This document shows, piece by piece, positions 21,201 through 30,800 of a stretch of DNA of 64,000 nt (its first letter is position 1; every line of letters starts with the position of its first letter). Under the pieces are notes generated by a model. It ran no database searches, was not told the DNA's origin, and saw only the letters and a program-made list of their open reading frames with translations. The position numbers and the translations under genes were made by a program. The DNA comes from Pseudomonas sp. L5B5. GTDB taxonomy: Bacteria; Pseudomonadota; Gammaproteobacteria; Pseudomonadales; Pseudomonadaceae. Location: NCBI RefSeq assembly GCF_020520285.1, contig NZ_CP084742.1, positions 6,373,501-6,437,500 on the forward strand, read 5' to 3'.

Positions 21201-21863
21201 CAGGTGAAGATCCGCGGCTTCCGTATCGAACTGGGGGAAATCGAAGCGCGGCTGGTGCAGCAGGCGGCGGTGCGTGAGGCCTTTGTCCTGGCCCATGACG
21301 GCGAGAACGGCCAGCAACTGGTGGCCTACATTGTGCCGAGCGACGCGGCAATGGCCGTCGCCGGGGATGCCCAGGCCACCCTGCGCGAGAACATCAAGAG
21401 TGCACTCAAGGAACACGTGCCGGACTACATGGTGCCGGCGTACCTGCTGTTCCTCGAAGCGCTGCCCCTGACCCCGAATGGCAAACTCGATCGCAAGGCC
21501 CTGCCCAAGGTCGACGCCCAGCAGATGCAGCAAGTCTACGTGGCACCGCAGAGCGAGCTGGAGCAGCAGATCGCAGCGATCTGGGCCGATGTGCTGAAGC
21601 TGAATCGGGTGGGCCTGAGCGACAACTTCTTCGAACTGGGTGGCCATTCCCTGCTGGTGGCCCAGGTCGTGACCCGGGTCAAGCAGCAGCTTGGCGTGGA
21701 TATTCCCATCAAGTCGCTGTTCGGCGCGGAGAGCCTCGCGGCCTTTGTCGAGAAGGTTCAGGCCCTGCGGCAGACAACTTCTTCGCTGCAGGATGAATTG
21801 GCTAAATCTTTGGAGGCCCTCAAACGTTTATCTCCCGATGATCTTGAAAAAATAATTTCTTAG
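15276..21863 (+). CDS. pvdJ: Pyoverdine non-ribosomal peptide synthetase PvdJ (Thr, Ala)
   Basis: A 2195-residue two-module synthetase adding residues 4 and 5. Order: C1 (HHIVSDGWS at 183) - A1 (A3 core at 656, A10 Lys 1011) - T1 (GGHS, Ser 1066) - C2 (HH 1255) - A2 (A3 core at 1732, Lys 2070) - T2 (GGHS, Ser 2125), then a short charged C-terminal tail that may dock to PvdD. The eye-read code of A1 is DFWNVGMVHK, a standard threonine code. A2 reads DLWNNALTYK, which I take as alanine. There is no epimerisation domain, so both residues should stay L. The ATG shares a base with the pvdI stop, with GGAGG six bases upstream, so translation is probably coupled. Only 12 bases separate it from pvdD. 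A2 is nearly the same as A1 of PvdD. Confidence 0.93.
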   Translation: MDNTTALKIVKGFILLPLEKRKVYLQKMLEQGISPANLPIPEVRLSQERLPLSYAQQRQWFLWQLAPESTAYHIPKALRLRGKLNVEALQRSFDSLIARHESLRTHFVEEADTALQVVAPEAHLELLRQVLPAQASEQQIQAAVQDFVQAQTRQLFDLLAGPLLRVGLLQVAEDDHVLVLTQHHIVSDGWSMQVMVDELIALYIGFCQGQTASLPALPIQYSDYALWQRHWMEAGEKDRQLAYWTAQLGGEQPLLELPLDRPRPAVQSHRGGRLELALEQPLSEALGSLAQREGVTLFMLLLASFQALLHRYSGQADIRVGVPIANRNRVETERLIGFFVNTQVLKAEIDGQMSFSQLLQQVRQTALAAQAHQDLPFEQLVEALQPERSLSHNPLFQVMFNHQVEAAGTGKPLNLPGLSIETLDSQGQSAQFDLTLDTVETQGRIAASLVYASDVFDAATIERLAAHWRQLLQGVASQPQQRIGLLPLLEVDEQAQILGQWNRLQQAFPSRACVHQLIEAQAATAPQAIALTFGGQSLDYQQLNERANRLAHKLIEQGVGPNVLVGLAVERSLEMVIGLLAILKAGGAYVPLDPAYPQDRLQHMMQDSAIVLLLTQGHLLPGLPAFAGSTWLLEQPLDGYRADNPEVGVTPEDLAYVIYTSGSTGKPKGTLQPHHNVLRLFAATQQWFQFGPEDVWSLFHSYAFDFSVWEIFGALLYGGRLLIVPQEVARSAQDFYPLLCSEGVTVLNQTPSAFRQLMHVACSAEPAHRLRYIVFGGEALEVNTLQHWFQRFGDQRPRLVNMYGITETTVHVTYRPLSVADLSLAGASPIGELIPDMSWYLLDANLQPVPKGCIGELYVGRAGLAWGYLNRGDLSATRFVPDPFGEAGGRLYRTGDLARYQADGSIGYIGRIDHQVKIRGFRIELGEIEARLLELPAVREAVVLAQEGPDGPQLVAYVVPAGLDWDSQDLVAGQLALRDDIKIGLREHLPGYMVPAHVLFLQALPLTANGKLNRTALPAIDGSLLQQAHVAPRSERERQVAGIWAQVLKLEQVGLTDNFFELGGHSLLATQVMSRIRQELGIDAPLKLLFEGESLEDFVRLLGPETTQQLQSIPRVDRQQPLAVSYAQERQWFLWQLDADSSAYHIPMALRLRGVLDSQALQSSFDALIARHESLRTHFVETAQGLTQVIATQARLPISQQDLSLLVEAGTADDLIKQVIETQVRQVFDLRQGPLLRATLVRLAADEHVLVLVQHHIVSDGWSMQLMVEELIQLYGAHSQGQQAELPALAVQYADYAAWQRQWMEAGERERQLDYWLQQLEGGAQVLDLPLDHPRPLQQSHKGARHGISLEGALPGALKQLAQREGVTLFMLLLASFQVLLHRYSGQADIRVGVPIANRNRVETERLIGFFVNTQVLKAEVDGQLSFSDFLHQVKGCALDAQEHQDLPFEQLVEALKPERSLSYSPLFQVMFNHQAAARQGAAVLEVPGLQVQMLSGEDSTTQFDLSLDTFESEDGLWASLTYATDLFEASTIERLAQSWVQLLQGISQQPHQRLGDLPLLADAEQNKLLHEWAAVSVAFPSEHCVHQLVEIQTRKTPDAEALLFAGQRLSYRELNARANRLAHKLIELGVGPEVRVGVALQRTPEMVVALLAVLKAGGAYVPLDPDYPQDRLAHMLRDSQAQILLTESALLSLLPSVESLQALQLDAQPGWLEGYSTDDPAPRATPDNLAYVIYTSGSTGLPKGVAIAHRNVLALIDWSNRVYSTEDLQGVLASTSICFDLSVWELFVTLSSGGSIVLARNALELPELVDRDRVRLINTVPSAIAALQRSGQIPPSVRIINLAGEPLKQALVDSLYQQPGLVHVYDLYGPSEDTTYSTYTRREAGGQANIGRAISNTQSYILSPDLQPVPVGSAGELYLAGAGVTRGYLARPALTAEKFVPNPFSSDGGRVYRTGDLTRYRADGVIEYIGRIDHQVKIRGFRIELGEIEARLVQQAAVREAFVLAHDGENGQQLVAYIVPSDAAMAVAGDAQATLRENIKSALKEHVPDYMVPAYLLFLEALPLTPNGKLDRKALPKVDAQQMQQVYVAPQSELEQQIAAIWADVLKLNRVGLSDNFFELGGHSLLVAQVVTRVKQQLGVDIPIKSLFGAESLAAFVEKVQALRQTTSSLQDELAKSLEALKRLSPDDLEKIIS
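19797..21600 (+). repeat. Duplicated Ala adenylation unit, copy 1 (in pvdJ)
   Basis: Matches pvdD 23160-24963 (offset 3,363) with only scattered differences, from the C-terminal lobe of the condensation domain to just before the carrier-domain serine. The copies then split: this one continues into a GGHS carrier without E domain, the other into a GGDS carrier with E. Confidence 0.8.
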
Positions 21864-21875
21864 GCGAGGTAGTAC

Positions 21876-24800
21876 ATGCAAGCTTTAATCGACTCGGTAG
21901 GCACGCTTTCTTCCAAAGAAAGAAAAGCCCTGGCGATTTTGCTTAAAGAAAAGGGCATCAACCTCTTTGGTATCGCTCCTATCTGCAGCCGCGGCGCCGA
22001 CGAGGCGCCGGTTCTCTCCTATACCCAGGAAAGCCAATGGTTCCTTTGGCAACTGGAACCCGACAGCACCGCCTACCACATCACCACGGCGCTGCGCTTG
22101 ACTGGAGAACTGGACCTCGACGCACTGCGCCATGCATTCGATACCCTGATTGCCCGGCATGAAACCCTGCGCACTACCTTTTCCGAAGACGATGGCACGG
22201 CGGTACAGGTGGTTCATCCACCGGCACCGCTGGACATCGAGGTCATTGAATTACACACCGATGGCCTGTCCTATGAGGCCCAGGTCCATGCCCTGACCGA
22301 CAGCAAGAGCCAACCGCCCTTCGATCTGCGTAACGGCCCGCTGTTGCGTGCCAAGCTGCTGCGGGTGGCAGCAGACGAGCATGTGCTGGTCCTGACTCAG
22401 CACCACATCGTTTCCGATGGCTGGTCGATGGGGGTGATGGTCGACGAGCTGATCCAACTTTATGCCGGCTACCGCCAGGGGCGCCCGGTCAGCCTACCTG
22501 ACCTGCCGATTCAATACGCCGACTATGCCAACTGGCAGCGCCAGTGGATGGACGCCGGCGAGCGTGAACGGCAACTGGACTACTGGCTGGAGCAACTGGC
22601 CGGGGAGCAGCCCTTGCTGATGCTGCCGCTGGACCATTCACGCCCGGCAATCCAGAGCTATCGGGGGGCGCTGCTGGATATCCCGTTGCCGGAAGAGCTG
22701 CGCCTTGGCCTCAAGCAATTGGCCCAGCGCGAAGGCGCGACTCTGTTCATGCTGTTGCTCGCCTCGTTCCAGGTATTGCTACACCGCTACAGCGGCCAGG
22801 CGGACATCCGCGTCGGGGTGCCGACCGCCAACCGCAACCGGGTGGAAACCGAACGCCTGATCGGCTTTTTCGTCAATACCCAGGTGTTCAAGGCCGAGGT
22901 GGACGGGCAGCTGGGCTTCAATGATTTCCTGCAGCAGGTCAAGCAGACCGCGCTGATGGCCCAGTCCCACCAGGACTTGCCTTTCGAGCAGTTGGTGGAA
23001 GCACTGCGCCCCGAGCGCAGCCTGAGCCACAGCCCGCTGTTCCAGGCGATGTTCAACCACCAGACCGCGGTCAAGAAGGGTGGGCAGAGCCAGCGTCTGG
23101 ACGACCTCAGCATCGAGACCCTGAGTTGGCAGGGGCGTGCCGCGCAGTTCGACCTGACCCTGGATACCTTCGAATCCGAGGACGGCCTCTGGGCCTCCCT
23201 GACCTACGCCACCGACCTGTTCGAGGCCTCCACCATCGAGCGTCTGGCCCAGTCCTGGGTGCAGTTGCTGCAGGGCATCGTCCAGCAGCCGCGCCAGCGC
23301 CTGGGAGACCTGCCGCTGCTGGGCGCTGCCGAGCAGCACCAGTTGCTGCACGAGTGGACCCCGGCCACCGGTGAGTTCCCCAGCGATGGTTGCGTGCAGC
23401 AGTTGGTGGAAGCACAAGTACTGAAAAGTCCCGATGCCGAGGCCTTGTTATTCGCCGGCCAACGCCTGAGCTACCGGGAACTCAATGCCCGGGCCAACCG
23501 CCTGGCGCACAAGTTGATCGAACTGGGCGTGGGGCCTGAAGTGCGGGTGGGCGTGGCCTTGCAACGCACCCCGGAAATGGTCGTGGCCCTGTTGGCGGTG
23601 CTCAAGGCCGGTGGCGCCTATGTGCCCCTGGACCCGGATTATCCCCAGGACCGTCTAGCCCACATGCTGCGCGACAGTCAGGCACAGATCCTGCTGACTG
23701 AAAGCGCCTTGCTGTCGCTGCTGCCGTCCGTGGAATCCCTGCAGACCCTGCAACTGGATGCCCAGCCGGGCTGGCTGGATGGCTACTCGACAGACGACCC
23801 GGCGCCACGCGCGACTCCGGACAATCTGGCCTATGTGATCTACACCTCCGGTTCCACCGGCCTGCCCAAGGGCGTGGCGATTGCCCATCGCAACGTGCTG
23901 GCATTGATCGATTGGTCGAACCGGGTGTACAGCACTGAAGACCTGCAAGGGGTGCTGGCCTCTACCTCGATCTGCTTCGACCTGTCGGTGTGGGAGCTGT
24001 TTGTCACCCTGTCCAGCGGCGGTTCCATCGTCCTGGCGCGCAATGCCCTGGAACTGCCGGAACTGGTGGACCGCGACCGGGTGCGCCTGATCAATACCGT
24101 GCCCTCGGCGATTGCCGCGCTGCAGCGCAGCGGGCAGATTCCGCCCAGCGTGCGGATCATCAACCTGGCGGGTGAGCCGCTGAAACAGGCCCTGGTGGAT
24201 AGCCTTTACCAGCAGCCCGGGCTGGTGCATGTCTACGACCTGTACGGCCCATCGGAAGACACCACCTACTCGACCTACACCCGGCGCGAGGCGGGCGGCC
24301 AGGCCAATATCGGCCGGGCCATCAGCAACACCCAGAGCTACATTCTCAGCCCGGACCTGCAACCGGTGCCGGTGGGCAGTGCCGGCGAGCTGTACCTGGC
24401 CGGTGCCGGGGTCACCCGTGGCTACCTGGCACGCCCGGCGTTGACCGCCGAGAAGTTCGTGCCCAATCCGTTCTCCAGCGACGGCGGCCGGGTGTATCGC
24501 ACCGGCGACCTGACCCGTTACCGCGCCGATGGGGTGATCGAATACATCGGTCGCATCGACCATCAGGTGAAGATCCGCGGCTTCCGTATCGAGCTGGGGG
24601 AAATCGAAGCGCGGTTGGTGCAGCAGGCGGCGGTGCGTGAGGCCTTTGTCCTGGCCCATGACGGCGAGAACGGCCAGCAACTGGTGGCCTACATTGTGCC
24701 GAGCGACGCGGCAATGGCCGTCGCCGGGGATGCCCAGGCCACCCTGCGCGAGAACATCAAGAGTGCACTCAAGGAACACGTGCCGGACTACATGGTGCCG

Positions 24801-27800
24801 GCGTACTTGCTATTCCTCGAAGCGCTGCCCCTGACCCCGAATGGCAAACTCGATCGCAAGGCCCTGCCCAAGGTCGACGCCCAGCAGATGCAGCAGGTCT
24901 ATGTGGCGCCGCAGAGCGAGCTGGAACAGCAGATCGCGGCGATCTGGGCCGATGTGCTCAAGCTGGAGCAGGTGGGGGCGACCGACAACTTCTTCGAGCT
25001 GGGCGGTGATTCGATCATCTCGATCCAGGTGGTCAGCCGTGCGCGGCAGGCCGGTATCCGCTTCACCCCGCGGGATCTGTTCCAGTACCAGACGGTCCAG
25101 GGGCTGGCGGCAGTGGCCGAGCAGGGTGAAGGCGGGGTGCAGATCGACCAGGGCCCGGTGCATGGCGCGACTGCGTTGCTGCCGGTGCAGCAGTGGTTCT
25201 TCGAGCTGCCCATGAGCGAACGTCATCACTGGAACCAGTCAGTGCTGCTCAAACCGTCCCAGCCGCTGTGTGCCGAAGTGGTAGAGAGCGCCTTGCAGGC
25301 GCTGCGGGTGCAGCATGACGCCTTGCGGTTGCAGTTCCGCCAGGAGGCTGATGGCTGGTCGGCGCGTTTTGCCGATGCCAGCCAGCGGCCGCAGCTGCTC
25401 TGGCAGGTTGCGGTGGATAGCGCCCAGGCCATGGAGCAGTCGGCGGTCGAGGCGCAGCGCAGCCTGAACCTGCAGGACGGGCCGCTGCTGCGGGCCGTGC
25501 TGTTCAGTCTGGAGGATGGCAGCCAGCGTCTGTTGCTGGTGATCCACCACCTGGTGGTGGACGGTGTGTCCTGGCGGATCCTGCTGGAGGATCTGCAACT
25601 GGCCCACACTCAACTCAGCGCCGGCCAGACCCTGGCGTTGCCGGCCAAGACCAGCTCGACCCAGGCCTGGGCCGAACAGATGCAGGCCTATGCCCAAGGT
25701 GCAGCGCTGCAGGAAGAACTCAAGTACTGGCAGGCCCAGTTGCAGGGCGTCGAGTCGAACCTGCCGCAGGATCGCCCGGTCACCGAATTGCAGAACCAGC
25801 ACGCCAGCAACCTGAGCTCACGCCTGGACAAGGCCCATACCCAGCGCCTGCTGCAGGACGCCCCGGCGGCCTACCGCACCCAGATCAACGATTTGCTGCT
25901 CACCGCCCTGGCCCGGGTCATCACCCGCTGGACCGGCGAGGCCAGTGCCCTGGTGCAACTGGAAGGCCACGGCCGCGAAGACCTGTTCGACAGCATCGAC
26001 CTGACCCGCACCGTGGGTTGGTTCACCAGCATGTTCCCGGTGAAGCTCACGCCCCAGGCGTCCTTGGGCGACTCGATCAAGTTCGTCAAGGAACAACTGC
26101 GGGCGGTGCCGAACAAGGGCATAGGCTTTGGTGCCTTGCGCTACCTGGGGGATGCTCAGGCGCAGCAGGCCCTGGCAGCCCTGGCCGTGCCGCGTATTAC
26201 CTTCAACTACCTGGGCCAGTTCGACGGTAGTTTCGACGAGCAGGATTCCCTGTTCAAACCCAGCGGTGAAGCCAAGGGCGACGACCAGAGCCCACTGGCC
26301 CCGCTGAGCAACTGGCTGAGCCTGGATGGCCAGGTCTATGGCGGCGAGTTGAGCCTGAACTGGACCTTCAGCCAGCAGATGTTCGATACCGCCACCGTGC
26401 AGCGGCTGGCCGACGACTATACCGAGGAGCTCAAGGCGCTGGTGGCGCATTGCTGCGCACCGCAGCAGGCGGGCGCGACCCCGTCGGACTTCCCGCTGGC
26501 GGGCCTGAACCAGCAGCAACTGGATCGTCTGCCGGTGTCGATGGCCTCTGTCGAAGACCTCTACCCCCTGTCGCCCATGCAGCAGGGCATGCTGTTCCAT
26601 ACCCTCTATGAGCAGGCGGCGGGCGACTACATCAATCAACTGCGGGTGGACGTGGACGGCCTCGATCCGCTGCGCTTCCAGCAGGCCTGGCAGGCGGCCA
26701 TCGATCGGCATGACATCCTGCGCACCGGCTTTATCTGGCAGGGCGAGGTGTCGACGCCGCTGCAAGTGGTGCACAAGCACATTGCCCTGGATTACACGCT
26801 GCATGACTGGCGCGGCCAGCCACAGCAGCAGGAGGCCCTGGACACCCTGGCCACCGCCGAGCGCCAGCGTGGCTTCGAGCTGGATGCGGTGCCCTTGTTG
26901 CGCCTGACCCTGGTGCGTATCGACGAGCAGCGCTACCACCTGATCTACACCAACCATCACATCCTGATGGACGGCTGGAGCAACTCGCAGCTGCTCGGTG
27001 AGGTGCTGCAGCGCTATGCCGGTCAACTGCCGAGCCACGCGCCGGGCCGTTACCGGGACTACATCGCCTGGCTGCAACGCCAGGATGCCCAGGCCTGTGA
27101 AAGCTTCTGGAAAGAACAGCTGCAGACGCTGGATGAACCGACCCGCCTGACCCAGGCGCTGTCCCGGGTCGCGGACATTCCGGCCGACACCGGCCACGGC
27201 AAGCATCATCGCGAGCTGGACCTGGCACAGACGGCACGCCTTGGCGAATTTGCCCGGCAGCAGAAGGTCACGGTCAATACCCTGGTGCAGGCGGCGTGGC
27301 TGCTGTTGCTGCAACGTTGCACCGGGCAGGAAAGCGTGGTGTTCGGCGCCACGGTGGCGGGGCGCCCCGCTGAGCTCAAGGGCATCGAGCAGCAGGTAGG
27401 CCTGTTCATCAACACCTTGCCGGTGGTGGCCACGCCACGCCCGGATATGACCGTGAGCCAGTGGCTGCAGGCGGTACAGAACCGCAACCTGGCGCTGCGT
27501 GACTATGAATACACGCCGCTGTACGAAGTGCAGCGCTGGGCCGGGCTGGGCGGGGACGCGCTGTTCGACAACATCCTGGTGTTCGAGAACTACCCGGTGT
27601 CAGAGGCCCTGGAAAAAGGCGCCCCGGCGCAACTGCGCTTTGGCGCGGTGGGCAACCACGAGCAGACCAACTACCCACTGACGGTTGCAGTCAACCTGGG
27701 GGCGAGCCTGTCGTTCGAGTTCATCTATGCCCGTGAATCCTTCTCTGAACCTTCGATGGTGCAGTTGGGCGGGCACTTGCAGGGCCTGTTGCTGAGCCTG

Positions 27801-30800
27801 ATGGAGCATGCGCAAACCGGCCTGGGTGAGTTGCCATTGCTGACTCGGGACGAGCAGCGGCGCATTCGCCAGGAGTGGGACCACACCGATGTGGTCTACC
27901 CGACCCACCGTTTTGTCCACCAGCTGTTTGCCGATCAGGCGGCCAAGGCCCCGGACGCGCCGGCAGTGTTCTTCGCCGAGCAGCGCCTGAGCTATCGCGA
28001 GCTGGATACGCAAGCCAACCAACTGGCGCACCAGCTGATCGAACTGGGCGTTGGCCCGGAGGTGCGGGTGGCCATCGCCATGCCGCGCTGTGCGGAAATC
28101 ATGGTGGCCTTCCTGGCCGTGCTCAAGGCCGGTGGGGTCTATGTGCCGCTGGACATCGAATACCCCCAGGACCGCCTGCGCTACATGATGCAGGACAGCG
28201 GCGCGTGGCTGCTGCTGACTCAGAGTCATCTGCTGGATCGCTTGCCGATCCCGGACGGTTTGCCGACCTTGTCGGTGGAACGGGCCGCAGATTTTGCCGG
28301 CTACCCGGCCAGCGCCCCCCAAGTGGGCTTGGCCGAGGAAAACCTCGCCTATGTGATCTACACCTCCGGTTCCACCGGCTTGCCCAAGGGCGTGGCGGTG
28401 TCCCATGGCCCGCTGGCCATGCACAGCCTGGCCACCGGCGAGCGCTATGAAATGAGCCCGGCGGACTGCGAGCTGCACTTCATGTCCTTCGCCTTCGACG
28501 GCTCCCACGAAGGCTGGATGCACCCACTGATCTACGGCGCCAGCGTGCTGATCCGCGACGATAGCTTGTGGTCGCCGGAATTTACCTATGAGCAGATGCA
28601 CCGCTATGGCGTCACCGTGGGGGTGTTCCCGCCGGTATACCTGCAGCAACTGGCGGTACACGCCGAGCGCGACGGCAACCCGCCTGCGGTGCGGGTCTAC
28701 TGCTTCGGCGGCGATGCCGTGCCGCAGGCCAGCTATGACCTGGCCTGGCGGGTGCTGCGTCCCAAGTACATCTTCAACGGCTACGGCCCGACCGAGACGG
28801 TGGTTACGCCGTTGATCTGGAAGGCCAAGGCGGGGGACCCGTGCGATGCGGCCTATGCGCCTATCGGCAACATCGTCGGCAACCGTAGCGCCTATGTGGC
28901 CGATGCCAACCTCAATCTGTTGCCGGTGGGCGTGGCGGGCGAGCTGTACCTGGGTGGCCTGGGCGTAGCCCGGGGTTACCTGGATCGTCCGGGGCTGACG
29001 GCGGAACGCTTTATTCCTGACCCCTACAGCACCACCGGCGCCCGGTTGTACCGCAGCGGCGACCTGACCCGCTACCGCACCGACGGGCTGGTGGAATACG
29101 TGGGCCGTGTCGACCATCAGGTCAAGGTGCGGGGCTTCCGTATCGAGCTGGGCGAGATCGAAGCGCGCCTGCTGGAACAGGACCCGGTGCTGGAAGTGGC
29201 GGTGATCGCCCAGCCAGGGCCGAGCGGCCAGCAACTAGTGGGCTACATCGTGCCGGTGGACGCTGAAGTGGCGTTGAGCAACGAGCGCCAGGCGCAGTTG
29301 CGCGAAAGCATCAAGGCGCGCCTGCGGGAAAGCCTGCCGGACTACATGGTGCCGACCTACCTGCTGTTCCTCGAAGCGCTGCCACTGACGCCGAACGGCA
29401 AGCTGGACCGCAAGTCGCTGCCGAAGGTCGATGCGCAGCTGATGCAGCAGACTTATGTGGCGCCACAGAACGAACTGGAGCAACAGATCGCGGCGATCTG
29501 GGCCGATGTGCTGAAGCTTGAGCAGGTGGGCGTTACCGACAACTTCTTCGAGCTGGGCGGCGACTCGATCATCTCGATCCAGGTGGTCAGCCGGGCCCGT
29601 CAGGCCGGTATCCGCTTCACCCCCAAGGACCTGTTCCAGCACCAGACGGTGCAGGGGCTGGCCACGGTGGCGGAGCAGGGCGAGGGCGGTTTGCAGATCG
29701 ACCAGGGCCCGGTGCGTGGGCAAATGCCGCTGCTGCCGATCCAGCAATGGTTCTTCGATACACCGGTGCCGGAACGTCATCACTGGAACCAGTCGGTGCT
29801 GCTCAAACCGCTACAGCCCCTGCAAGCCCAGACCCTGGAAAGCGCCTTGCAGGCCCTGACGGTGCAGCACGATGCCCTGCGCCTGCGCTTTGCCGAACAT
29901 CAGGGCACGTGGAGCGCAGCCTTTGCCGATGCCGATGAGCCGGTGCAACTGCTGTGGCAGGCCAATGTCGCCGACGCCCAGGCGTTGCAACAGTTTGCCG
30001 AGCAGGCCCAGCGCAGTCTCAACCTGCAAGAGGGGCCGTTGCTGCGGGCCGTGTTGTTCACCCTGGCCGACCAGAGCCAGCGCCTGTTGCTGATCGTTCA
30101 TCACCTGGTGGTGGATGGGGTGTCCTGGCGGATTCTCCTGGAGGATCTGCAAGCCCTGTTGGGCAATCAGGCACTGCCGGCCAAGTCCAGCTCGACCCAG
30201 GCCTGGGCCGGGCAGCTGCAAGCCTATGCCGGCAGCGCGGCGCTGCAGCAGGAACTGGGTTACTGGCAGGCGCAGTTGCAGGGTGTCGAGTCGAACCTGC
30301 CCTGCGACCACGGCCACGACGGGTTGCAGAACCAGCACGCGAGCAGTGTCGAAACCCGGCTGAGCAAGGGTGATACCCAGCGCCTGTTGCAGGACGCGCC
30401 GGCGGCCTATCGCACCCAGATCAACGACCTGCTGCTGACCGCCCTGGCCCGGGTCATCACCCGCTGGACCGGCGACAGCAGCGCCCTGGTGCAACTGGAA
30501 GGCCATGGCCGCGAGGAGCTGTTCGACAGCATCGACCTGAGTCGCACTGTGGGCTGGTTCACCAGCGTGTTCCCGGTGAAGCTGACGCCGCAGCCGGCCC
30601 TGGGCGACTCGATCAAGTTGATCAAGGAACAATTGCGGGCGGTGCCGAACAAGGGCATCGGCTTCGGTGCCTTGCGTTACCTGGGGGATGCCAGTGCGCA
30701 GGAGGCGCTGGCGGCCTTGGTCGTGCCACGCATTACCTTCAACTACCTGGGGCAGTTCGACGGCACTTTCGATGACCAGCAGGCTTGGTTTGCCCCGGCC

